DNA of 64,000 nucleotides from Litorimonas sp051251645 (lineage in GTDB: Bacteria; Pseudomonadota; Alphaproteobacteria; Caulobacterales; Maricaulaceae), in contig JBPOEY010000004.1 in the NCBI GenBank assembly GCA_051251645.1, positions 186,001 through 250,000 on the forward strand, written 5' to 3'. The notes under the pieces are model-generated. The model did not search any database and was not told where the DNA came from. It was given only the letters and a program-made list of their open reading frames with translations. Positions 42,933-51,363 of this stretch are shown here, piece by piece. Positions within the stretch are counted from its first letter, which is position 1, and each line of letters opens with the position of its first letter. Position numbers and translations under genes: made by a program.

Positions 42933-44081
42933 TTAGCGGCGATTGTGCAGATCGAAAATGAGATCCGGCGTAATATCTTTGATCGAAGTAACGCCTGTCA
43001 GCGCCATGTCGCGGCGGAAGGCTTCGCTCATGATCTCAATGGCGCGCCTCACGCCGGGGGTTCCGCCGGCTGCGAGACCGTAGAGATAAGGGCGTGCGAA
43101 GCTGACGGCATTCGCGCCGAGCGCCAAGGCCTTGATCATGTCTGTACCGCGCCGAATGCCGCCGTCTAAAACGATCTCAGCATCGCCGGCAATTTTATCT
43201 GCGATCATTGGGAGCACATCAATCGGGGCCGCGTCCGTATCAAGCTGGCGGCCGCCATGATTGGAGACAAAGACAGCATCAAAACCGGATTTGACCGATT
43301 GGACAGCGTCATCAGGATGAATAACGCCCTTGATCGCGGACGGGCCATTCCACTCGCCGAGCATCCATTCGGCATCGCGCCAATTGAAGCCTGCGTGCAA
43401 TTGCTCGCCGACAAATTGATTCAGCGAGACGGCTGAGGTCTTCTCATCCAAATTGGCATATTGGACGGCTGGCCCCTTGAGGTAATCCAGCGTCCAAGCT
43501 GGATGGCGCAAGGCTTCGATGGCCTGCTTAATTCCGGTTTTGGGGGGGATGGTAAAGCCATTCTTGAAATCCCGCTCGCGATTGCCAGTAATTGGGAAGT
43601 CGACCGTCAGGATAAGGGCGGAGTAACCCGCTTCCCTGGCGCGCGCGATCATCTCTTTGACCAAGCCGCGGTCTTTCCAGACATAAAGCTGGAACCAGCG
43701 CGGGTCTGGGCCTATGGCGGCAATATCTTCGATGGAGACCGATGACAGCGTAGAGAGGCAGAAGGCCGTCCCGAACTCCTTGGCGACCGTGGCGGCGGCG
43801 CGCTCTCCGACGGTATGAAACAAGCGATGCCCGGCAGCGGCGGACATGAAAAAAGGTATGGCCAGTTTTTGGCCTAAAAGCGTGGTCTCGGTGTTGATGT
43901 GTTCGACACCGACCAAAGATTTGTGCATGATCGCGTAGCGCTCAAACGCAGTCGTATTGCGCGACAGCGTGACCTCGTCGTCCGCGCCGCCGTCAATATA
44001 GTCGAACACCATACGGTGCGCCCGGCGTTTGGCCGCCCGGCGCAGGTCGGCAATGCTCTGACAGTCTTTTATCGACGGCAT
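42933..44081 (-). CDS. lldD: L-lactate dehydrogenase (FMN-dependent alpha-hydroxy-acid dehydrogenase family)
   Basis: 382 residues from the ATG at 44081, the family's usual length. FDYIDGGADDEVTLSRN near 25-42, LCLSTLSS-like FCLSTLSSVSIED, LTVDFPITGNRERDFKNG, the active-site VFVSNHGGRQLD and the FMN phosphate loop LDGGIRRGTD are all present. It oxidises L-lactate to pyruvate, passing electrons to the respiratory chain. The start codon follows the hydrolase stop by one base (TAA-C-ATG), so expression is coupled to the enzyme that generates lactate from the fucose-derived diketo acid. A longer frame to 44189 runs inside the hydrolase gene and is rejected. Other 2-hydroxy acids remain possible substrates. 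Confidence 0.9.
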   Translation of the reverse strand: MPSIKDCQSIADLRRAAKRRAHRMVFDYIDGGADDEVTLSRNTTAFERYAIMHKSLVGVEHINTETTLLGQKLAIPFFMSAAAGHRLFHTVGERAAATVAKEFGTAFCLSTLSSVSIEDIAAIGPDPRWFQLYVWKDRGLVKEMIARAREAGYSALILTVDFPITGNRERDFKNGFTIPPKTGIKQAIEALRHPAWTLDYLKGPAVQYANLDEKTSAVSLNQFVGEQLHAGFNWRDAEWMLGEWNGPSAIKGVIHPDDAVQSVKSGFDAVFVSNHGGRQLDTDAAPIDVLPMIADKIAGDAEIVLDGGIRRGTDMIKALALGANAVSFARPYLYGLAAGGTPGVRRAIEIMSEAFRRDMALTGVTSIKDITPDLIFDLHNRR

Positions 44082-44082
44082 G

Positions 44083-44928
44083 TTAGGTGCTGCTAACGAC
44101 GGTTTGGCTTTGTCGTCCCAAACCCTCAATACCCAGCTCCATTTTATCGCCGACCTTGAGATAGACGGGCGGGCGCTGTCCGAGTCCAACGCCAGGCGGC
44201 GTTCCAGTAGAGATGATATCGCCCGTTTGCAGGCTCATAAATTGACTGAGATGACTGATGATTTGCGCAACATCGAACACCATCGTTTTGGTCGAGCCAT
44301 TTTGAAACTCTTTGCCGTTAACTGACAAATCCATTGCGAGATCTTTTGGGTTCTCAATCTCGTCTGGCGTTACGAGCCATGGCCCGATTGGACCAAATGT
44401 ATCGCAACTCTTGCCTTTGACCCACTGGCCTTCGCGTTCGAGCTGGAAGGCGCGTTCGGACAGATCGTTGATGACCATATAGCCCGCAACGTGATCCAAA
44501 GCGTCAGCTTCGTCGACATATTTGACGGGTTTGCCAATCACGATTCCGAGCTCGACTTCCCAGTCCGATTTTGTAGAGCCGCGCGGCATTTCAACATCAT
44601 CGTTACAGCCCATAATAGTGCTCGTCGCCTTCATGAAAATAACGGGTTCGCTGGGCACTGTCATGCCAGACTCTGCGGCGTGATCGGAATAGTTGAGTCC
44701 GATGCAGACGAATTTTCCTGTTCCGCTAACGGGCGGTCCGTACCGTAAGGAGGCATCCAGAACGGGCAGGGCGGACAGGTCCGCGCGCGCAAGCTTTGCG
44801 AGGTTTGCTGGCAGCAAAGTTTCGCCAGAAAAATCATCAATCAGAGACGATACATCGCGAAGCGTATCGTCCGAATGGTAGACGGCAGGTATTTCTTGGC
44901 CTATGGGGCCAACGCGGCAAATTTTCAT
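44083..44928 (-). CDS. FAH-family hydrolase, probable L-2,4-diketo-3-deoxyfuconate hydrolase
   Basis: 281 residues. The fumarylacetoacetate-hydrolase signatures are complete: GLNYSDHAAESG, PVIFMKATSTIMG, metal-binding DWEVELGIVIGK, GYMVINDLSER, KSCDTFGPIGPWLV, and DIISTGTPPGVG. In the known non-phosphorylative fucose route this family cleaves L-2,4-diketo-3-deoxyfuconate into pyruvate and L-lactate. The ATG at 44928 has GGAG nine bases upstream; the frame to 44940 starts with TTG. It follows the lactonase gene by 50 bp and is coupled to lldD. The rhamnose-pathway homologue acts on an epimeric substrate, but the neighbouring fuconate dehydratase points to fucose. Confidence 0.88.
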   Translation of the reverse strand: MKICRVGPIGQEIPAVYHSDDTLRDVSSLIDDFSGETLLPANLAKLARADLSALPVLDASLRYGPPVSGTGKFVCIGLNYSDHAAESGMTVPSEPVIFMKATSTIMGCNDDVEMPRGSTKSDWEVELGIVIGKPVKYVDEADALDHVAGYMVINDLSERAFQLEREGQWVKGKSCDTFGPIGPWLVTPDEIENPKDLAMDLSVNGKEFQNGSTKTMVFDVAQIISHLSQFMSLQTGDIISTGTPPGVGLGQRPPVYLKVGDKMELGIEGLGRQSQTVVSST

Positions 44929-44978
44929 TTTACTCTCCAATCGAATAGAGTGGTCATACTCTTTCTGACATTCAATTC

Positions 44979-45821
44979 TTATAGGGGCGGGTTGTAGATA
45001 CGGGCCGCATTACCGCCGAAAATGGCGGCTTTTTCGGATGGGCTATAACTTTCGAATAATTCGCGGGCCATGGCGAGCCAGTCGGCATAGCTACCGTTCA
45101 TCCTCACGACGGGCCAATCGGATCCCCATAGGATTCTGTCCGGCTCGAACGCGGTTTGGATGACATCGGCATAGGGTTGCAACGCCTCGGAGCCATCGCC
45201 GCGCTTCGCCTCGGTCAGCAAGCCTGAAAATTTACACGCTATATTCGGGCGTTGGGACGCTTTTTCGAGGTCTGTCGCCCACGGCTTTAAATTGCGCGCG
45301 GCGATCTCAGGCTTGGCGGCGTGATCAATTATGATATTGAGATCGGGGTAGCGGGCGGCAAGTTCAGTGATGACCGGAATATGGTGCACAAAAATCAAAG
45401 CGTCAAAGACGAGCCTGTTCGATAACATAGATTGAAACACCACATCGAATTCAGGCCGTAATATCCAATCGGTTTGCTCGATACTTTGCAACATTGGCCG
45501 AATGCCGACGAGATATGTGTCTGTCGCCAGATCGGCAACGTCTTTGGCCGCTTGAGCGGGGTTTTCGAAATCAACCCAGCCAACGACGCCCGCGACAAAA
45601 GACGTGCGCCCGGCGATGCTCAGCAAAGCCCGCGTTGCGTCGATATCGGGCGAGGCTTGAACAAGGAGCGTTTTATCGACCCCATTTGCGTCCAAACGAA
45701 GCTGCAAATCTTCGGGGCCAAAATTGCGCCAGATGGGAGCTTCAGCTGGCGTCGGCCAGTGGCACCAAGGCGCGGACAAGGTCCAGAAATGCTGATGAGA
45801 ATCGATGGTAAGGCCGGTCAT
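44979..45821 (-). CDS. Amidohydrolase-2 family lactonase, probable L-fuconolactonase
   Basis: 280 residues. Metal-binding DSHQHFW at the N-terminus, IIDHAAKP in the middle and WGSDWPV near the C-terminus are typical of the sugar-acid lactonases of this family. It would hydrolyse L-fucono-lactone, made by the upstream aldo-keto reductase, to L-fuconate. The ATG at 45821 overlaps the stop of that gene as ATGA, so the two consecutive steps are translationally coupled. The frame extends to 45851 within the upstream gene but that start is unlikely. Rhamnonolactone or galactonolactone activity is possible. Confidence 0.87.
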   Translation of the reverse strand: MTGLTIDSHQHFWTLSAPWCHWPTPAEAPIWRNFGPEDLQLRLDANGVDKTLLVQASPDIDATRALLSIAGRTSFVAGVVGWVDFENPAQAAKDVADLATDTYLVGIRPMLQSIEQTDWILRPEFDVVFQSMLSNRLVFDALIFVHHIPVITELAARYPDLNIIIDHAAKPEIAARNLKPWATDLEKASQRPNIACKFSGLLTEAKRGDGSEALQPYADVIQTAFEPDRILWGSDWPVVRMNGSYADWLAMARELFESYSPSEKAAIFGGNAARIYNPPL

Positions 45822-46864
45822 GACGCTTTTGCCGCACCGTTGCTTGGACACGGTGCGTCGCCGCGCAGCAGACCGTCCGATTTAAGATCGGACCAAAGAC
45901 TGTTCGGAATATCTTCAGCCAGCCATGCGAGGCTCGTCGTGATATACCTGGGTTGCGACATGCCGCTGACGATCCCGGCGATGGCCGGATGGGCAAGGGC
46001 GAACTGCATGGCCGCGGCTTGTGCGCTGCATCCATGGGCGTCACAAACATCGAAGATGCGCCGTGCGCGCCTTATGATATCTTTTGGGGCTGCCCCATAA
46101 TTGTAAGGCGAGTCTTTCGTTGGCCGTTTGGCGAGGAGCCCAGAATTAAACGGGCTTGCATTGACGATGGACACATTACGGTGAACGCATTCTGTAAACA
46201 GCGTATCCAGAGGCTCTTGTTCCAATAATGTATAGCGGCCCGCGAGCATGAAGACATCAAAATCAGCATGGCCAAAGGTCTCCATACAGACTTCCCACTC
46301 ATTGACGCCAAGCCCGATGGCCTTGACGCGGCCGTCCGATTTGAGCTGATCCATCGCTTTGAAACCACCATCCATAGCCTCTGCGAATAAAGCGGGGTGG
46401 GCGTCTTCACCGTGCGTGACCTTTCCGATGTCGTGCATGTACAAAATATCGATCGCGTCGACACTCAGGCGCTCGCAGCTATCGTCGAAACTTTTCAAAA
46501 TTCCGTCGTAGGAATAGTCGAAAATGTGATCGAATGGCAGCGGATCGACAAAGCCGTAATCTCCTGGACCGTCTTCGCCGGCTGGCACAAGGATGCGGCC
46601 AACTTTAGTCGAGAGGATAGGCGTCTGGCCCTGACATCCTGACAAAAATTTGCCGATACGCACTTCGCTCAAGCCGTGTCCGTAATGGGGCGCGGTATCG
46701 AGATAGCGTATGCCTTTGTCGTAACTCTGCTGAAGCACGTCAAAAGCTTGCTGATCGCTAATGGCCCGGTAAAGATTGCCGACGGACGCCCCGCCAAATC
46801 CCAGCTGCGTGATGAACGCATTGGTTTCGCCAATTTGAGATAGGTCTTTTGCGTCGATTGACAT
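45818..46864 (-). CDS. Aldo-keto reductase, probable L-fucose dehydrogenase
   Basis: 348 residues. TIM-barrel aldo-keto reductase with the catalytic set: Asp and Tyr in YLDTAPHYGHG, Lys in STKVGR, His in LYMHDIG. The family includes D-threo-aldose 1-dehydrogenase, which oxidises L-fucose to the lactone. GGGGA precedes the ATG at 46864 by ten bases; a GTG start at 46885 is possible. First gene of the minus-strand fucose operon, divergent from the mutarotase gene with a 206-bp control region. Specificity for L-fucose is inferred from the complete downstream pathway. Confidence 0.88.
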   Translation of the reverse strand: MSIDAKDLSQIGETNAFITQLGFGGASVGNLYRAISDQQAFDVLQQSYDKGIRYLDTAPHYGHGLSEVRIGKFLSGCQGQTPILSTKVGRILVPAGEDGPGDYGFVDPLPFDHIFDYSYDGILKSFDDSCERLSVDAIDILYMHDIGKVTHGEDAHPALFAEAMDGGFKAMDQLKSDGRVKAIGLGVNEWEVCMETFGHADFDVFMLAGRYTLLEQEPLDTLFTECVHRNVSIVNASPFNSGLLAKRPTKDSPYNYGAAPKDIIRRARRIFDVCDAHGCSAQAAAMQFALAHPAIAGIVSGMSQPRYITTSLAWLAEDIPNSLWSDLKSDGLLRGDAPCPSNGAAKAS

Positions 46865-46947
46865 GCGATTGAATTCCCCGGACACTCTTTAGGCTTAAAC
46901 CACATCTCCAATGACCTCAAAGATATTGCTTTACCGTCACCATCTGT

Positions 46948-46962
46948 ATCATATATGAAATC
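46948..46962 (-). promoter_or_regulatory. Recurrent AT-rich motif, copy 5
   Basis: On the minus strand it reads GATTTCATATATGAT. It lies between the divergent fucose catabolic operons (46864 leftward, 47071 rightward). CTAGTT occurs 39 bp to the right. Confidence 0.45.
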
Positions 46963-47070
46963 AAACATCAAATTGAAAACGGAAGCTATGGCTACTGTTC
47001 CTAGTTTGACGGATCATATGGCATCGAAACATGCCGCGCAGAATATGAATGTAATCGCAAAGAGAATGTT

Positions 47071-47400
47071 ATGAAGAGAATGGGATGGGTGATCAACCTC
47101 AAGCCGGAGAAGAAAAAAGAGTATCTGGACCTACATGCGGCAGCTTGGCCAAACGTGTTAGGAATGATTCGCGAATGCAACATTCGCAACTACACAATAT
47201 ATCTCCGCGAACCGGACAATCTCCTTTTCGGGACGTTTGAATATCATGGCTCGGACTTTGAAAGTGATATGAAACGTATGGCAGAGGATACGACCACCCA
47301 GAGATGGTGGGCACTAACGGACCCCTGTCAGACACCTTTGAAAAGTGCAGATGAAGGAGAGCATTGGGCACCCATGCAGGAAGTTTTCCACTGCGATTAA
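47071..47400 (+). CDS. Rhamnose-mutarotase-family protein, probable L-fucose mutarotase
   Basis: 109 residues, full length for the family once called DUF718 (COG3254). MGWVINLKPEKKKEYLDLHAAAWPNV, IRNYTIYLREPDNLLFGTFEY and the C-terminal RWWALTDPCQTP are conserved segments; His25 and the paired tryptophans belong to the active site in rhamnose mutarotase. It interconverts sugar anomers in the cytoplasm, so that the beta-anomer of fucose reaches the dehydrogenase. The ATG is preceded by AAGAGAATG with an AGAG element. It opens the rightward fucose operon, divergent from the L-fucose dehydrogenase gene. Confidence 0.88.
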   Translation: MKRMGWVINLKPEKKKEYLDLHAAAWPNVLGMIRECNIRNYTIYLREPDNLLFGTFEYHGSDFESDMKRMAEDTTTQRWWALTDPCQTPLKSADEGEHWAPMQEVFHCD

Positions 47401-47491
47401 GGCGAACCTTACAAGTGTATAGTCAGCGAGTTAGGTCGTCCAGCTGCGTAATGTAGCGCGCAAAGTTATTTGTAAACGTCGGTGAAATAGA

Positions 47492-47523
47492 TTGACAAGA
47501 CGGAGTGTGTTTTTATATCTGGG
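47492..47523 (+). promoter_or_regulatory. Candidate promoter of fucD with recurrent motif, copy 6
   Basis: TTGACA at 47492-47497 is followed 16 bases later by TATATC at 47514-47519. The -10 region is embedded in TGTGTTTTTATATCTGGG, a version of the shared AT-rich motif, so a bound regulator would block RNA polymerase. It lies 41 bp upstream of the dehydratase start. Confidence 0.5.
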
Positions 47524-47563
47524 ACGAGGTTTCATTTATAAACACTGATGCGGGGGAGGCGAT

Positions 47564-48892
47564 ATGCAGAGTTCGAACAAGATCGTTTCAATGAAGACGG
47601 TTGACCTTAGGTTTCCAACATCGGAAAATCTTGATGGGTCTGACGCCATTAACAAAGATCCCGATTATTCAGCGGCCTATGTGATATTAGAGACAGAGCG
47701 CGGCGATAAGGGCTACGGCCTGATTTTTACGATAGGTCGCGGAAACGACATTTGCTGCCAAGCGGTCGAGGCGATGGAGCACCTCGTGCTCGGCTATGAT
47801 TTCAACGACATAAAAGCGGATATGAATTCCTTCTACGACAGCCTTCGCTCGGACAGCCAGTTGCGCTGGCTGGGTCCAGAAAAGGGTGTCGTGCATATGG
47901 CGATGGGCGCGATTGTGAACGCGGTCTGGGATATGTGGGCGCGCGATGCAGGCAAGCCGATTTGGAGGCTATTGTCCGATATGTCGCCCGAGCAATTCGT
48001 GAGCTGTCTTGACCTGCGGTATGTGTCAGATGTCCTGACCGAAGACGAAGCGCTGGCAATGGTCAGGGCCAATGAAGCGACGAAGGCTGATCGTATCGCC
48101 TATTTGGAAAGGCATGGTTATCCTGCTTACACGACATCGGCGGGTTGGCTCGGTTATAGCGACGAGAAGCTCGCCCGGCTCTGTCAGGAAGCGCTCGATC
48201 AAGGTTTCAAGCATGTAAAGCTGAAAGTTGGCGTAAGCGTCGAAGATGATAAACGGCGATGTTCAATCGCGCGCGATGTCATCGGCGATGATGTTAAATT
48301 GATGATTGATGCCAACCAGATATGGGAAGTGGATGAGGCAATTGAGTGGGTCCAAGAGCTTGCCCCGATGAAGCCGTGGTTCATTGAAGAGCCGACAAGT
48401 CCGGATGATATTTTCGGCCACAAAAAAATCAAAGATAATGTCGGCGACATTATGGTGGCAACCGGAGAGCACTGCCAAAACCGGATCATCTTCAAACAGT
48501 TTATCGCCAATGATGCACTGGACATCGTTCAGATCGACAGCTGCCGCTTGGCGAGCATTAACGAGATTCTGACTGTCTATATGCTGGCCGCGAAATACGG
48601 CAAACCTGTCTGTCCTCATGCGGGCGGGGTTGGACTGTGCGAATATGTCCAGCATTTATCCATGATCGACTATGTCCGCATATCGGCCGATTTAACGGAC
48701 CGTGTGGTCGAATTTGTTGATCATTTGCATGAGCACTTCGAAGATCCCTGTGTGATTAAGGATGGTGCCTATGTTGCGCCGTCTTTGCCGGGCTACAGTA
48801 TCAAGATCAAAGACGAGACGCTGGACATGTATTGCTATCCCAATGGGAGTGAATGGCAAAAAAGGCAGCGAAAGCTAAGGGCGGTCGTTTGA
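47564..48892 (+). CDS. fucD: L-fuconate dehydratase (enolase superfamily)
   Basis: 442 residues. It belongs to the mandelate-racemase group of the enolase superfamily. The catalytic elements are complete and in order: Lys219-x-Lys221 in HVKLKVG, metal ligands Asp249 (MIDANQIW), Glu275 (FIEEPTSPDD) and a Glu near 301 (ATGEHC), and the general acid/base His in CPHAGGVGLCEYVQHLSM near 351. It dehydrates L-fuconate to 2-keto-3-deoxy-L-fuconate. Length and residue spacing match fuconate dehydratases rather than the shorter galactonate or rhamnonate enzymes. GGGGGAGG precedes the ATG. Followed by the FucP gene after 118 bp. Confidence 0.93.
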   Translation: MQSSNKIVSMKTVDLRFPTSENLDGSDAINKDPDYSAAYVILETERGDKGYGLIFTIGRGNDICCQAVEAMEHLVLGYDFNDIKADMNSFYDSLRSDSQLRWLGPEKGVVHMAMGAIVNAVWDMWARDAGKPIWRLLSDMSPEQFVSCLDLRYVSDVLTEDEALAMVRANEATKADRIAYLERHGYPAYTTSAGWLGYSDEKLARLCQEALDQGFKHVKLKVGVSVEDDKRRCSIARDVIGDDVKLMIDANQIWEVDEAIEWVQELAPMKPWFIEEPTSPDDIFGHKKIKDNVGDIMVATGEHCQNRIIFKQFIANDALDIVQIDSCRLASINEILTVYMLAAKYGKPVCPHAGGVGLCEYVQHLSMIDYVRISADLTDRVVEFVDHLHEHFEDPCVIKDGAYVAPSLPGYSIKIKDETLDMYCYPNGSEWQKRQRKLRAVV

Positions 48893-48944
48893 TTGATCTG
48901 TATGTGGGCGCGCGAGTTCTAAGTCCTGACCCTACAAAAAAGTA

Positions 48945-48961
48945 CGGCATATATTATGAAG
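48945..48961 (+). promoter_or_regulatory. CATATAT-containing element upstream of fucP
   Basis: Reads CGGCATATATTATGAAG in the 118-bp gap before fucP. It shares the ATATAT core with the motif found at operon heads but not its GGTTT half. It is followed by AGACC-TGAAA-GGGTCT, a short hairpin at about 48959-48976. Significance uncertain. Confidence 0.25.
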
Positions 48962-49010
48962 ACCTGAAAGGGTCTCAAAAGCCAAAATGGAAACCTAAGG
49001 GGATGTTACC

Positions 49011-50381
49011 ATGACCGAGACTATCAAAGCGGACGAGTCCGTATCGGCGTCTACTGGCATGGGAAAACCAGCTTTTCTAGGCGCGGGCATGTTGCTGCCC
49101 TTTATTCTTGTCACAACGCTGTTTGCGCTCTGGGGCTTCGCCAATGATATCACCAATCCGCTGGTGCGGGTTTTCAAGGAGGTTTTCCAAATCTCCAATA
49201 CACAGAGTAGTTTGGTGCAGGGTGCCTTCTATTTTGGTTATTTTACGATGGCCCTGCCGGCCGCGCTCCTGATCCAGAAATTCTCGTATAAAAGTGGTAT
49301 TTTGATCGGCCTTGGTCTTTACGCGCTCGGCGCGTTTCTAACGCTTCCGGCCGCCAACATGATGAACTTTTGGTTTTTCATTCTTTCCTTTTATATCCTG
49401 ACATTCGGCCTCGCTTTTCTAGAAACGACCGCCAATCCTTACATTTTGTCTATGGGGCCGCCCGAGACGGCGACGCGGCGGTTGAATTTGGCGCAAGCTT
49501 TTAATCCGGTCGGCTCGCTGACCGGAATGTTCATCGCCACCAGCTACATTATGGGGCAAATCGAAGTCTTTAAATTGGAAGATAGTGCCGAACTTGCCAT
49601 GTCGGATCCCGCTGCATTCCAACTCCTCCAACTGGCTGACCTTGCCACTGTTCGCACGCCCTACCTTGCAGTCGGGGCAATTGTGCTGGTTGTGTTCCTG
49701 ATTTTCGCTTTTTCGAAAATGCCCGATACGAAGAAAACCAACACTGTCAATCTTGGTCCCACGGTGCGGCGCTTGCTGGCCAACCGGAACTACCGCGAAG
49801 GCGTGATCGCGCAGGCCTTTTATGTTGGCGCGCAAATCATGTGTTGGACCTATATCATCCATTACGGCATCGACACTTTGGGCCTCGATCCAGCTGTGGC
49901 GGCTGGCTATAATATCGTCGCAATGGTGGTGTTTTTGACAAGCCGCTTCATCTCCACCTTCCTCATGGGTTATGTGCAGCCCAGTCGATTGCTTGTCGTG
50001 TTTTCAATCGGCGCGATGGTGTTCACATTAGGTGCAATATTTCTCAGCGGCATGATTGGTCTATATAGCCTGATCGGTATTTCCGCCTGTATGTCGCTTA
50101 TGTTCCCGACAATCTATGGCTTGGCTTTACACGGCCTTGGCGAAGATGCTCGGATCGGGTCCGCAGGATTGATCATGGCCATTGTCGGCGGCGCGCTGAT
50201 GCCCATCCTTCAGGGTATGATGATCGATGGTGGGTCATTCATTGGTAATATTCACGCTGTGAAGACATCGTTCTTCCTACCCTTCGTCTGTTTCATTGTG
50301 GTCGCGATTTATGGCTATCGCGCCAGCCGTCCGACATCCATCGATCCCGAACTCGTCAGCGAAGCCGGCATCTATCATTAG
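49011..50381 (+). CDS. fucP: L-fucose:proton symporter (FucP-type MFS permease)
   Basis: 456-residue major facilitator with twelve predicted membrane segments. The first helix region FILVTTLFALWGFANDITNPLV contains the FucP-type acidic residue and the WGFxND signature; GAFYFGYFTMALPAALLI, FLETTANPYILSMGP and AFNPVGSLTGM follow, typical of the FucP/GluP subfamily. It imports L-fucose into the cytoplasm for the flanking catabolic enzymes. AGGGGATG lies before the ATG. No inner-membrane oligosaccharide transporter was found in the window, so FucP is the only route seen across the inner membrane. Other hexoses are possible substrates. Confidence 0.93.
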   Translation: MTETIKADESVSASTGMGKPAFLGAGMLLPFILVTTLFALWGFANDITNPLVRVFKEVFQISNTQSSLVQGAFYFGYFTMALPAALLIQKFSYKSGILIGLGLYALGAFLTLPAANMMNFWFFILSFYILTFGLAFLETTANPYILSMGPPETATRRLNLAQAFNPVGSLTGMFIATSYIMGQIEVFKLEDSAELAMSDPAAFQLLQLADLATVRTPYLAVGAIVLVVFLIFAFSKMPDTKKTNTVNLGPTVRRLLANRNYREGVIAQAFYVGAQIMCWTYIIHYGIDTLGLDPAVAAGYNIVAMVVFLTSRFISTFLMGYVQPSRLLVVFSIGAMVFTLGAIFLSGMIGLYSLIGISACMSLMFPTIYGLALHGLGEDARIGSAGLIMAIVGGALMPILQGMMIDGGSFIGNIHAVKTSFFLPFVCFIVVAIYGYRASRPTSIDPELVSEAGIYH

Positions 50382-50476
50382 GGATTAGCAGATCGGTCAA
50401 CTCATCAACAACCGCGGCATAAGCCGGGATTGGATGCCCGTTAGGTCCGCGAGCACTCGTCAGAAAGAGGCATAAA

Positions 50477-50890
50477 ATGGAAAATGGTAAAAACAGCAGA
50501 GCGAAGCGTTTTATGGTTGCGATGGCATCCATGATGTTGGCGGGCTCGGTGTCAGTATCGGCATCGGCTGCAGACAAGGAGCCAATTAATTTTGAGACCT
50601 ATCATTCGCTCGAGGCGACAATGATAGTGAAAAAAGATGTCAATGGCGACGGGGAGCTGACGCTCGAAGAATACATCGGCACGTCTAAGAGAATAAATGA
50701 AAAGCGCCGCACTCGACTCGGCAAGAAGTTTGCCAATTTCGACAAAGACAAAAGCGGCACATTGGATGCAGCAGAGCTCATGACAATGAGCCGACGGTCT
50801 TTCAATGCGAAAGACAAGAACAAGGACGGCATGCTGAGTGCGGACGAGATGTCGCCCCGCAAGAAGAAAAAGAAAAAGAAGCAGAAGTAG
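50477..50890 (+). CDS. Exported EF-hand protein with poly-lysine tail
   Basis: 137 residues. A signal peptide ends near ASA-A-D (about 32). Three EF-hand loops are visible: DVNGDGELTLEE at 54-65, DKDKSGTLDAAE around 90-100 and DKNKDGMLSADE at 113-124, each with the expected acidic and Gly positions, so it should bind calcium. The C-terminus ends in a run of nine lysines interrupted only at the last residues. Such a basic tail could bind a sulfated polysaccharide or the acidic cell surface. The sulfatase encoded next on the same strand ends in a similar lysine tail. AGAGGC lies before the ATG. No specific family name recognised; it might be an adaptor for calcium-bridged fucoidan. Confidence 0.82.
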   Translation: MENGKNSRAKRFMVAMASMMLAGSVSVSASAADKEPINFETYHSLEATMIVKKDVNGDGELTLEEYIGTSKRINEKRRTRLGKKFANFDKDKSGTLDAAELMTMSRRSFNAKDKNKDGMLSADEMSPRKKKKKKKQK

Positions 50891-50943
50891 CTAAGAGTTG
50901 GTCTCATTAAGTGGGTTCGGCAGAGCTGGGTGGGAAGTGCGCT

Positions 50944-50970
50944 AAACGTCGTCAGATCTGAACGACGTTT
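50944..50970. repeat. Long near-perfect inverted repeat, first of two hairpins
   Basis: Outer arms AAACGTCGT and ACGACGTTT enclose CAGATCTG, itself palindromic, plus one unpaired A. No T-run follows, so it is an atypical terminator at best. It lies 53 bp after the EF-hand stop. Confidence 0.6.
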
Positions 50971-50990
50971 GTATGCGCATTAAAGCCTCA

Positions 50991-51025
50991 TCGATTGTCA
51001 GCGTAATATAGGCGCTGACAATCGA
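50991..51025. terminator. Perfect 13-bp inverted repeat, possible factor-independent terminator or RNA hairpin
   Basis: Arms TCGATTGTCAGCG and CGCTGACAATCGA with a nine-base loop. The stem is very strong but not followed by a T-tract, so termination is uncertain. Together with the previous repeat it separates the fucose uptake operon from the sulfatase-fucosidase operon. Confidence 0.4.
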
Positions 51026-51174
51026 AGCTGTACTCATTTGGTCTGACGCGAGTGGGCTCTGCGTTTGCATCTTCCGATGTCGATTTGGCAGAATTGATGA
51101 CGCCTAGCGCTACAAGGTTTTAGTTCATGGATGCGGTTACTCCATTGAGATAAGAAAAATAACAACTTGTTTTT

Positions 51175-51188
51175 GGTTTATATATGGA
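51175..51188 (+). promoter_or_regulatory. Recurrent AT-rich motif, copy 7
   Basis: Reads GGTTTATATATGGA, one of the best matches. It lies upstream of the seven-gene operon starting with the sulfatase at 51364, with CTAGTT 45 bp downstream. Confidence 0.5.
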
Positions 51189-51363
51189 ATAGAGTTTTAA
51201 AAAAGAGAAGCTCTCTTATTCCTGAGGCCAAACTAGTTTTATGGTGATGACATATCCAATGCGAGACGCCTTTATATTCGAGGATGTTCCGGGTTGGTAT
51301 CCTTCGTTGGGGCCGTTGACTACATATTGGTTTCTAGATCGAGACTTATGGATGATTCCGGTG

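Larger units (their letters stand above)
50891..51363. other. Intergenic region between EF-hand and sulfatase genes
   Basis: 473 bases without a convincing gene. It carries two strong inverted repeats (50944-50970 and 50991-51025), then the AT-rich motif copy at 51175-51188 and CTAGTT at 51233-51238. The end (51241-51363) is open in the sulfatase frame but shows no signal-peptide character, so I treat it as untranslated leader. Confidence 0.5.
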
